A stretch of DNA of 9,558 nucleotides from Kangiella sp. GTDB taxonomy: Bacteria; Pseudomonadota; Gammaproteobacteria; Enterobacterales; Kangiellaceae. Below the pieces are notes generated by a model that did not search any database, was not told the origin of the DNA, and was given only the letters and a program-made list of their open reading frames with translations. Shown piece by piece: positions 1 through 5,681 of this stretch. The number at the start of each line of letters is the position of its first letter. The first letter of the stretch is position 1. A program made the translations under genes and the position numbers. The stretch covers positions 80,276 through 89,833 of the forward strand of contig NVVT01000002.1 of the NCBI GenBank assembly GCA_002733465.1. The letters run 5' to 3'.

Positions 1-1171
1 GGGGGGGTATTTGCTCGTTTCCATCAATCGGTTCGCCGACAATAAATTCGCCATCTAAAGGTAGAGTGTGATCTTGTGTAGTCATTGAATCGACAGGGTT
101 TTTAGTTGGTTTTTCAATAAACTTTAAACGTCGGTTCAAGCGAAGGCTTTCGATAACGGCTTTTTCATTCGACAATAATGACAAGCGTAAGAGTACTTTA
201 TCTTGATGAATGTTAACCACGTCAACCTGGCGAACGGCTGACAAATCAAATAAGTAATTTTTAATCTTTTGAAAGGTTTCAAAATTAGTTATATTCGCAA
301 CTTCTAGTAGGAGTTCATGTCCTGCGTTCACTGTTTGAGTCACACAATATTGCTCACACAAAATTTCAGCTAAATCATCAAACATTTGTTTATATATTAC
401 CTCGACATTATCCGACTGAAACTCGAAGCTAATATTTTTAGTTTGATTAAAATAAGTAAATTGTCCAAACCATAATTCGTTTCGTTGATATATTTTACCA
501 ATAACAATTGAGTCAACCGAGTAACGATTACTTGCTTCAATAATTGCTTCGGGAAACCTTCCCCAGACATCGCTCTGAGAAACCAACAAGCTATCCTCCA
601 AATCCATTAAAGGAAGAATAACCGGTACGCCTCTTCGATTTGAGTTTTTTGTGATTAGATCATTAATTATAATTTCACCCTCATTTTCTGTAATTATGCG
701 GCGAATAAGAGAAGAATCTTGACCAATTTCTTCATGTGCTAACCACAAAATGCTGACAGGGCGATTATTGTCCCAAAGAGGTTGATTGGCTTGTTTAATT
801 AAATCATCAATTAATCGAGGTTCAAAATAAAGCGAAATAGTATATTTGTAATCGTCGGTTACTTCAGTTACGCGAGAGTATTCGAATTTTTGTAGATAGC
901 TAGTAACTTTTTTGTAGGCATTGCTGGTTTCTTTAGAGATCAAAATCTTTTGACTGCCACTTCGCCTTACTAGAACAAGTTTTAACCCCTCTAAACTTGC
1001 TTTCCAACGAGCGTTATCACTTTGCTCTTTCACTAGAATTTCCACTTGATAAATATTAGAGATTTCTATCGCTTTTGCGGTACTCGATACCATTAACAGT
1101 ACCATTAGCGCTAAATAAAAACGAGAAGTATAAAATAAAGGTAAATGCATGAATATTTCAGTGGGCTTCAT
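1..1171 (-). CDS. DUF2066 domain-containing exported protein (3' end beyond the left edge)
   Basis: This frame is open from an ATG at 1171 to the window edge (390 residues, no stop), so the C-terminus is missing. Residues 1-34 look like a Sec signal peptide with a hydrophobic stretch near 19-30 and an AKA cleavage site after residue 34; mature protein would be periplasmic or envelope-associated. The DUF2066 signature is clear: LWLAHE at 142-147, GVPVILPLMDLED at 181-193, SDVWGRFPEAI at 200-210 and ASNRYSVDSIVIGKI at 213-227. The family has no established biochemical function that I know of; in other gammaproteobacteria it often sits near purM/hda, which are not visible here. No good Shine-Dalgarno precedes ATG 1171; ATG 1150 (residue 8) is an alternative start that still leaves a complete signal peptide. 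A Cys pair (CEQYC, 272-276) is present. The gene is separated from apbE by 154 bases with its own likely promoter. Confidence 0.88.
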   Translation of the reverse strand, partial: MKPTEIFMHLPLFYTSRFYLALMVLLMVSSTAKAIEISNIYQVEILVKEQSDNARWKASLEGLKLVLVRRSGSQKILISKETSNAYKKVTSYLQKFEYSRVTEVTDDYKYTISLYFEPRLIDDLIKQANQPLWDNNRPVSILWLAHEEIGQDSSLIRRIITENEGEIIINDLITKNSNRRGVPVILPLMDLEDSLLVSQSDVWGRFPEAIIEASNRYSVDSIVIGKIYQRNELWFGQFTYFNQTKNISFEFQSDNVEVIYKQMFDDLAEILCEQYCVTQTVNAGHELLLEVANITNFETFQKIKNYLFDLSAVRQVDVVNIHQDKVLLRLSLLSNEKAVIESLRLNRRLKFIEKPTKNPVDSMTTQDHTLPLDGEFIVGEPIDGNEQIPP

Positions 1172-1200
1172 ATTGAGTTAAAAAATGGCTAAAACTAGCA

Positions 1201-1218
1201 ATCAAATGCTCATTTGAT
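1201..1218. repeat. Perfect 8+2+8 inverted repeat at the DUF2066 promoter
   Basis: The two arms ATCAAATG (1201-1208) and CATTTGAT (1211-1218) are exact reverse complements around a CT centre. The element lies just downstream of the extended -10 box, overlapping or directly following the predicted transcription start. The two-base centre is too short for a good RNA hairpin loop, so an operator for a dimeric regulator is more plausible than a terminator. It matches no operator consensus that I can name with confidence. No T-tract follows it, so it is not a rho-independent terminator. Confidence 0.45.
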
Positions 1219-1226
1219 CTGGTTAG

Positions 1227-1255
1227 ATTATATCATTAACGACTAACAAACGCAT
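1227..1255 (-). promoter_or_regulatory. Extended -10 promoter for the DUF2066 gene
   Basis: On the minus strand positions 1235-1227 read TGATATAAT, a perfect TATAAT -10 box with the TGn extension. The -35 region about 17 bases upstream (1250-1255, ATGCGT) is poor, which is typical of extended -10 promoters. Transcription would begin near 1220, giving a leader of about 50 bases before ATG 1171. It implies that the DUF2066 gene is transcribed separately from the operon upstream. Confidence 0.5.
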
Positions 1256-1325
1256 AATCAAGGTGCCATTATTGATGCCAACTTAATCGATTAGGCGCTG
1301 AGTTGCTATTACAACCTATAGATTG

Positions 1326-2312
1326 CTACTCTAATCTAGCGATATCATCTGAATAATGTAATCGACCTTGAGAGTCAACCAAAATAGCGGATGTATCGGC
1401 AAGGCCATTAACTAATTTTAAGCCTTTATTGAGTCCCAATACAAAAACACTGGTTGAAAGTGCATCGGCTGTCGTTGAACTCGGCGCAAGTATGGTAACG
1501 CTTTGTAATCCCCTAGCTGAATCGCCGGTCTTTGGGTCAATAATATGATGGTATCTAACGCCATCTTTTTCAAAAAAACGTTCATAATCACCCGATGTTG
1601 AAATTGAAACCTCTTCTAAAGGCAAATTAACTAATAACCGTTTTTTGTCGCGAGGATGTTTTATCCCGATATACCATAACCGATTGTCTTTTTTACCAAT
1701 AATTCGACTATCTCCACCCGCACTAACATATGCATTAACGACGCCATTATCCTTTAATATTTGAATACATTGATCAACTGCATAACCTTTTGCAATACCA
1801 CCAAGATCGATTTTAACTAAAGGTTGTAAAAATTTAACTGTTTGATTTTTTTTGTTCAATCGAATTGATCGATAATTAATATTTTTCTTGAGATTTTCTA
1901 TTTGTTTTTGGGTTGGTTTCACTGAATTTCTATAGTCATATAAGTATCCAACACTAGAAAAACTGATATCAAAAGCGCCTTCGGTCAATTTTGAAAAATC
2001 TGCAGATTTAACCAGTAAATCATATAACTCTTTACTAATGTGAATGGGAGTCGTCGATGCCAGACGATTGATTTTAGATAATTCACTGGTTGGCTTAAAG
2101 GGGCTCATTAAAGCATCAATACGATGCATTTCATCTATAACTAGCTGTAGGGTTTTAGGTGCTATTTTTTCACTGGGAACTTCAAACTCGATAGTTGATT
2201 GAGTTCCCATTACTTCAAAGGAGTGGCTAATCCATTTGCAATCAACATCAAAAGAAATAAATAAAGATAAAATGATTAATGCTAGTTTGGCTTTCAAAGA
2301 AAAGAGATACAT
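1326..2312 (-). CDS. apbE: FAD:protein FMN transferase (ApbE family)
   Basis: ApbE enzymes cleave FAD and attach FMN through a phosphoester bond to a Thr/Ser of a target flavoprotein, on the periplasmic side, with Mg2+. Hallmarks, numbered from the chosen ATG at 2312 (328 residues): DLGGIAKGYAVD at 169-180, GGD at 199-201, TSGDYERFF near 239-247, HHIIDPKTG at 255-263 and the Mg-site segment TADALST at 281-287. Length and motif order are normal and nothing suggests inactivation. Residues 1-20 are hydrophobic, consistent with an export signal. A Cys at 25 lacks a good lipobox (DVDC), so lipidation is doubtful. An in-frame TTG lies two codons further upstream, but ATG is preferred. No convincing Shine-Dalgarno is seen. 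It follows the TonB-like gene by 33 bases and is probably the last gene of that operon; no hairpin plus T-tract terminator follows its TAG stop. Confidence 0.95.
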   Translation of the reverse strand: MYLFSLKAKLALIILSLFISFDVDCKWISHSFEVMGTQSTIEFEVPSEKIAPKTLQLVIDEMHRIDALMSPFKPTSELSKINRLASTTPIHISKELYDLLVKSADFSKLTEGAFDISFSSVGYLYDYRNSVKPTQKQIENLKKNINYRSIRLNKKNQTVKFLQPLVKIDLGGIAKGYAVDQCIQILKDNGVVNAYVSAGGDSRIIGKKDNRLWYIGIKHPRDKKRLLVNLPLEEVSISTSGDYERFFEKDGVRYHHIIDPKTGDSARGLQSVTILAPSSTTADALSTSVFVLGLNKGLKLVNGLADTSAILVDSQGRLHYSDDIARLE

Positions 2313-2345
2313 TATCAAACGATTTTCTGTTACGTGTTTGCTTTA

Positions 2346-3269
2346 CTAGCTTGGAAGGAAGTTAATTTGGTAGGTATCGTTCCATGCTACAACGCTTTGT
2401 GCACCAAAATTAATTCGTTTTATTTTAGAAATCAATCTTTTTAACAATTTTGGATCATCAATTTCGCTTGAGTCAATGCTACACGCCGTTACTCTTCCAC
2501 TGGCAGATATTGTTAGTCTAAAAACTACCTGCCCCTGCAAGCTTGGATTTTTTCTTAAGGCTCTATGATATAAAGCAAAAATGGCTGACTTATTTTTGTC
2601 AAAAGCCAACTGTATATTTTCTTCGCTTCGTTTTTGATTACCACTTCTAGTTTTTCTTTTTGTATTAGCAACAGCATCACCAATGTTGCTGGTTACTTTG
2701 GTGACGTTTTGTCCTTTAAGTGCACCAACTCCACTTGAGCGACTTGCTGTTGCCACTCTAATTCCGCCACTGCCCTGTTTCGCATTATTATTAGTTATGA
2801 TCGATCGCGTAACTTTTGCAGCCTGGCCTGTATCATTCGACAAGGATTGATTGGTTTTTAAATCTTCTATGTCTGCTAAATCTCTTAAGTCCGCCAAAGC
2901 ATCAAAAACTGCGATATGTTTTTTTGCTACTTCTTTTGCTGTTTTAACTTCGACCGGTTTTGGTTCTTCCTTTTTTTCTTCAGGTTTCTTCTTTTCTTCT
3001 TCTTTCTTTTCTTCTATAGGTTCAGGAGGCGGAGGTGGTGGCGGTTCAACAACCTTCTTTTGCTCTAAAATCATTTTGACTAAACGTGGAGGTATTGTCG
3101 TTGTTTTTGTTCTGTCTAGTTTAGCAACGGTCAAAAATGGAACGATGCTACTAATTAAAAGAGAAATAACAATTGCAGAAACGATTAATTTTAGAAAACG
3201 ATTAGTTTCTTCGGCGTTGTTTTCCCATGGTAAAACAGGGTCAAAAGACATTGATGGATTATATGCCAT
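2346..3269 (-). CDS. TonB-like energy-transducing protein with AgmX/PglI-type C-terminal domain
   Basis: This 307-residue protein has TonB/TolA architecture: a short cytoplasmic N-terminus, one membrane helix at about 27-49, a periplasmic proline-rich start (seven prolines in a row at 76-82), a Lys/Glu/Pro-rich rod to about 108, a Ser/Asn/Gly-rich low-complexity linker (about 140-210), and a compact C-terminal domain (about 213-307). That last domain has the pattern ENIQLAFDKNKSAIFALYHRAL, then NPSLQGQVVFRLTISASGRV and a final YQINF. This fits the AgmX/PglI C-terminal family of myxobacterial gliding and related clusters. By analogy the helix docks on the ExbB/ExbD motor and the C-terminus contacts an outer-membrane partner. 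The start is supported by an AGGAAG ribosome site a few bases upstream, and the gene follows the second exbD-like gene by only 8 bases. The actual partner is unknown. Confidence 0.87.
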   Translation of the reverse strand: MAYNPSMSFDPVLPWENNAEETNRFLKLIVSAIVISLLISSIVPFLTVAKLDRTKTTTIPPRLVKMILEQKKVVEPPPPPPPEPIEEKKEEEKKKPEEKKEEPKPVEVKTAKEVAKKHIAVFDALADLRDLADIEDLKTNQSLSNDTGQAAKVTRSIITNNNAKQGSGGIRVATASRSSGVGALKGQNVTKVTSNIGDAVANTKRKTRSGNQKRSEENIQLAFDKNKSAIFALYHRALRKNPSLQGQVVFRLTISASGRVTACSIDSSEIDDPKLLKRLISKIKRINFGAQSVVAWNDTYQINFLPS

Positions 3270-3277
3270 GACTCTTC

Positions 3278-3787
3278 CTACTCCTTACCACTTTTGGGCG
3301 AATCATTACGTTTCATAACGGCCATCGAAATATTTGTATAGTTAGCGGCGCTTAGCGTTGCAAGTATCTTTCTCAATAGTTTATAAGGAATGTTTTTGTC
3401 ACCCATAATGGTCACGTCAAACCCCTCCTCTTCTGCGTTTTCGACTAAACTTGATGCCGCTTGTATCTTCATTTCTTCTAACAATTCTTTAATTAAAGGC
3501 TCTTTACTCTCAAGAACTTGAGAAACGTTCACGATAAAGCGCCCTTGCACCAATATCTGATTTTTGTTGACTAATAAAACCACCGTTTCTTCCGGTAATT
3601 GTTGTGCAGTTGAAGTAGGTAGTTTTAGATCTTTACTACTGGGTAACTGTTGAACTGAAGAGGAATTAACTAAAAGAAAGAACACCAAAATTGTGAAAAT
3701 ATCCATTAACGAAACTAAATTTAAATTACTTCCACTTTGTCTTTTATGGTGTCGTTCCATTCTTACTACGCGATAAGATTTTTTCAT
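3278..3787 (-). CDS. ExbD/TolR-type proton-channel subunit, copy 2 (with conserved Asp)
   Basis: A 169-residue single-pass inner-membrane protein: cytoplasmic basic N-terminus (1-22), membrane helix about 24-45, periplasmic remainder. The helix contains LVSLMDIFTILVFFLL, with Asp29 at the position of the essential proton-binding Asp of E. coli ExbD (Asp25) and TolR (Asp23). The C-terminal domain ends with the family pattern DVTIMGDKNIPYKLLRKIL (124-142), followed by a short polar tail. Its ATG overlaps the stop of the preceding exbD-like gene in an ATGA arrangement (3784-3787), so the two are probably translationally coupled and made in equal amounts. It likely pairs with that subunit inside the ExbB pentamer. 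The function (energising the TonB-like protein) is inferred from family and context; the exact cargo is unknown. Confidence 0.92.
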   Translation of the reverse strand: MKKSYRVVRMERHHKRQSGSNLNLVSLMDIFTILVFFLLVNSSSVQQLPSSKDLKLPTSTAQQLPEETVVLLVNKNQILVQGRFIVNVSQVLESKEPLIKELLEEMKIQAASSLVENAEEEGFDVTIMGDKNIPYKLLRKILATLSAANYTNISMAVMKRNDSPKSGKE

Positions 3788-4341
3788 TTTTTAGCTCCCG
3801 ACTTTATCGCTTTTGAATTCGACGTATCAGGTGGAGCATCACCCATTGATATATTGGGGAAAAGCTCGCCATGAATCGTATTACCTTCATCATCTTGATC
3901 TTTTTTGTCTAATTCAACAAGACGTACGGCATCCATCGTTTGAATTAGAGCATCGTAAGTAGTATCCATTTCCATTAATAAAGTAATTCCGGTGTCTGTA
4001 TTAAATTCTGGATGAGCTTTCACTTGTTGAAGAAATTGGTTGAGTTCCACAAAATTATATTGATCTTCAAGATTTGGAATGCTTTTTAAAAGACCTGAAT
4101 TTCTTTCTAATACATCCAAACGGCTTTTACGAATAATTACTTCTAGAGCTTTAGGCGGTTTCTCTTCTGTTTCAACTATTTCTGACGCACCTGCGGGTAG
4201 ATTAAGGTTCAAAATAGAAACCTGAGAGAATACAGCGGTCATCAAAAGGAAAGGAACTAAAACAACCATTAAGTTCATAAATGCCGTGATATTCAATTCG
4301 GCATTCATCTCTTTCATTTTTTTAGATCGTCTATTAAACAT
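3784..4341 (-). CDS. ExbD/TolR-like subunit, copy 1 (Asn in place of the catalytic Asp)
   Basis: A 185-residue ExbD-family protein with a basic cytoplasmic N-terminus, one membrane helix (about 19-40) and a periplasmic domain. The segment ELNITAFMNLMVVLVPFLL aligns without gaps to E. coli ExbD DINVTPFIDVMLVLLIIFM, placing Asn23 exactly where the proton-carrying Asp25 belongs. The rest of the fold is intact: LNLNLPAGAS after the helix, and TLLMEMDTTYDALIQTMDAVR-like residues about 120-140. It also has a long acidic C-terminal extension with LFPNISMGDAPP (about 161-172), absent from ordinary ExbD. The frame is open and coupled to the next gene by ATGA overlap, arguing against decay. No clear Shine-Dalgarno precedes ATG 4341; Met9 and Met12 are possible alternative starts but the basic N-terminus looks natural. 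Probable role: structural or gating partner of the Asp-containing ExbD copy. Confidence 0.88.
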   Translation of the reverse strand: MFNRRSKKMKEMNAELNITAFMNLMVVLVPFLLMTAVFSQVSILNLNLPAGASEIVETEEKPPKALEVIIRKSRLDVLERNSGLLKSIPNLEDQYNFVELNQFLQQVKAHPEFNTDTGITLLMEMDTTYDALIQTMDAVRLVELDKKDQDDEGNTIHGELFPNISMGDAPPDTSNSKAIKSGAKK

Positions 4342-4419
4342 AAAATTACATTTCTAATTTTTTAAATTAATTATCAGTTATTGATTGATTTATTAATACC
4401 ATCAATTCTCAAAAAATCA
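4342..4419 (-). other. 78-base very AT-rich spacer between exbB-like and first exbD-like genes
   Basis: This spacer is only about 15% G+C (12 of 78 bases). It interrupts an otherwise tightly packed gene series and ends in an ATG with no recognisable Shine-Dalgarno. A weak 6-base inverted repeat, ATTGAT (4384-4389) with ATCAAT (4401-4406), is the only symmetry seen. No T-tract-plus-GC-stem terminator is present. It may serve as an unstructured translation-initiation region or an RNase site that sets the ExbB to ExbD ratio; this is inference. Confidence 0.4.
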
Positions 4420-5145
4420 TTAACTAGCAGGACGCCTAGGAGCTGTTTTAGCTTTCTCTTGTGGGCGAGCCGCTCTTATTAAATTGACAAATTTAACTGA
4501 TGCCATTTCAATACTGTCTACTATTTCGGTGGTTTTGGTTTGCAAAAATGTATACAACAACAATAGAGGTATTGCAGCCATTAGGCCAAATGCTGTTGTG
4601 TTCATAGCAACTGATATACTAGCAGAAAGTAAATTCGCTTTTTCTGCAGGGTCAACATTAGCTACCGCTGTAAATGCTTTAATCAAACCCATAATTGTAC
4701 CAAGCAATCCCAGTAACGTGGCTATGTTTGCAAAAGTTGCTAAATAGGGTGTTCTCTTTTCCAATCTAGGGAGAACTTCCATCATTCCCTCTTCCATCGC
4801 CATCTCTAGATCGTCATGACGCCGTCCTTGTCCAACTTTAGATAAACCATACGCTAAGATTCGTCCAATAGCAGAATTAGAATTGGTAGCCATATCGAGC
4901 GCTTGCCTGAAGTTGCCTTGATTTAATACCGGTAAAAGTCTATTCCATGCAGCTTTGTTTTTAGACTTCATTAAGCTTAAATAAACAAATCTTTCTATGG
5001 CGATTGCCATACCAATAAAGAAAACAAACAATATGATGTACATAAATTCACCACCATTTTGCATGAAGCTAATGATAGTGTCATAGGTACCAAGCGCTGG
5101 CTGTTCAATTGCAGTGTTTGCGATTGACTGTGATGATTCGGCCAT
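4420..5145 (-). CDS. MotA/TolQ/ExbB-family proton channel subunit
   Basis: A 241-residue inner-membrane protein with the three-helix ExbB/TolQ topology: helix 1 about 34-52, a cytoplasmic loop of about 80 residues, helix 2 about 134-158 with TLLGLLGTIMGLIKAF (143-158), and helix 3 about 174-200 with AMNTTAFGLMAAIP (180-193). Thr150 and Thr184 align with the channel-lining Thr148 and Thr181 of E. coli ExbB. Val179 occupies the place of E. coli Glu176, a departure from classic ExbB/TolQ. The C-terminal tail is Pro/Lys/Arg-rich (RPQEKAKTAPRRPAS). The start is well supported by TAGGAGA six bases upstream of ATG 5145. It opens the block of motor genes after a 181-base gap. By family it should form a pentamer around an ExbD dimer and convert proton flow into movement of the TonB-like protein. 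Confidence 0.94.
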   Translation of the reverse strand: MAESSQSIANTAIEQPALGTYDTIISFMQNGGEFMYIILFVFFIGMAIAIERFVYLSLMKSKNKAAWNRLLPVLNQGNFRQALDMATNSNSAIGRILAYGLSKVGQGRRHDDLEMAMEEGMMEVLPRLEKRTPYLATFANIATLLGLLGTIMGLIKAFTAVANVDPAEKANLLSASISVAMNTTAFGLMAAIPLLLLYTFLQTKTTEIVDSIEMASVKFVNLIRAARPQEKAKTAPRRPAS

Positions 5146-5162
5146 ATTTTTCTCCTAACGGC

Positions 5163-5179
5163 TTAAAACTTAGTTTTAA
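5163..5179. repeat. Inverted repeat just upstream of the exbB-like ribosome site
   Basis: TTAAAACT (5163-5170) and AGTTTTAA (5172-5179) are exact reverse complements around a single base. The element lies about seven bases upstream of the TAGGAGA ribosome site of the exbB-like gene. As RNA it could fold into a weak seven-pair AT stem with a three-base loop; as DNA it could be a small operator. It lacks the GC content and T-tract of a terminator. Confidence 0.35.
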
Positions 5180-5250
5180 CTCAATTTAATTAGTCATACA
5201 GTGTAGTAATTAATTACGATGAGTCATTAATCAATTTCTGTTATCAAATA

Positions 5251-5278
5251 AGTATAGCTGGTTTATTCGAATTTTAAA
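5251..5278 (-). promoter_or_regulatory. Candidate sigma70 promoter for the exbB-exbD-exbD-tonB-like-apbE block
   Basis: On the minus strand a TATACT -10 box (5256-5251) follows a TTTAAA -35-like box (5278-5273) with a 16-base spacer. Transcription would start near 5244 and leave a leader of about 100 bases containing the inverted repeat at 5163-5179. The surrounding 181-base gap (5146-5326) is the largest in the cluster, which supports an internal promoter, although read-through from the TPR genes is also likely because no terminator is visible. Confidence 0.4.
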
Positions 5279-5326
5279 GTTCTACTGGTTCACAGAGTGA
5301 AATAAAACTTAATATATTACAAATGT

Positions 5327-5671
5327 TTATTCGTTATTTTGGCTTGCAGAGTTTACTTTGGTCAGTTGTTGATAAAAGCCTAACTCCTTTTCATAAACAT
5401 CAGGATCGACTGTCGAAAATACCTCGTCCATTAGTCTATTTATCTCCGGTGGCTTTTGATGTTCCGCACTATCTTTCCAAGGAATAATATAAAGTAAATT
5501 AGGCGCTTCTTTATTGCCGGAAACATTCATACCTAACACTGTTTCTTCTATCTTAGTTTGCTTAACAACTGGTTTAGACTTACTCTCGTCAGCAGAGAAG
5601 CTATTAGACGCTACAAATCCAACTGTGAAAAAAAATAGTATCTTAACGAGTTTTTGTCTTTGAATAATCAT
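5327..5671 (-). CDS. Small exported protein with an IPWK motif, function unknown
   Basis: A 114-residue protein with a Sec-type signal: basic MIIQRQKLVK, hydrophobic 11-21, probable cleavage near Ala27. The mature part is only about 87 residues. It contains the block NKEAPNLLYIIPWKDS (53-68), then a helical, acidic segment with PPEINRLMDEVF (74-85) and VYEKELGFY (92-100). No enzyme motif, membrane anchor or lipobox is seen. I recall small proteins with a similar LYI(V/I)PWK block beside TPR and ExbB/ExbD genes in other gammaproteobacteria, which would make it a conserved component, but I cannot verify this here. An AGGAT ribosome site stands eight bases upstream, and the gene follows the TPR lipoprotein gene by 10 bases, so it is probably co-transcribed. 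Likely a periplasmic accessory or linker between TPR lipoproteins and the motor complex. Confidence 0.8.
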   Translation of the reverse strand: MIIQRQKLVKILFFFTVGFVASNSFSADESKSKPVVKQTKIEETVLGMNVSGNKEAPNLLYIIPWKDSAEHQKPPEINRLMDEVFSTVDPDVYEKELGFYQQLTKVNSASQNNE

Positions 5672-5681
5672 TCATTTAATC

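Noticed and set aside
1211..1226. FadR-like operator (ATCTGGT half-site at 1217-1223)
   Set aside because: Only one half of the consensus is present and the matching second half is missing.
1172..1325. Rho-independent terminator after apbE
   Set aside because: Only a weak GTTG/CAAC pairing and a direct repeat of TGCCA are found, with no GC-rich stem plus T-tract; none could be supported.
2851..3318. 155-codon plus-strand open frame
   Set aside because: It is the antisense of the Pro/Lys/Glu-rich part of the TonB-like gene; its Ser/Gly/Phe-rich translation is a by-product of that low-complexity DNA, and the minus-strand gene has clear domain evidence.
3784..4341. First exbD-like gene as a decayed duplicate because of the lost Asp
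   Set aside because: The frame is intact, surrounding helix residues are conserved, the gene is coupled to its neighbour and it carries an added conserved-looking tail, so it looks functional.
4420..5145. Assigning the motor to the classic Tol-Pal system (tolQ-tolR-tolA)
   Set aside because: Two unlike ExbD copies, a TonB-like protein with an AgmX/PglI-type end instead of TolA, and no TolB or Pal nearby argue against it.
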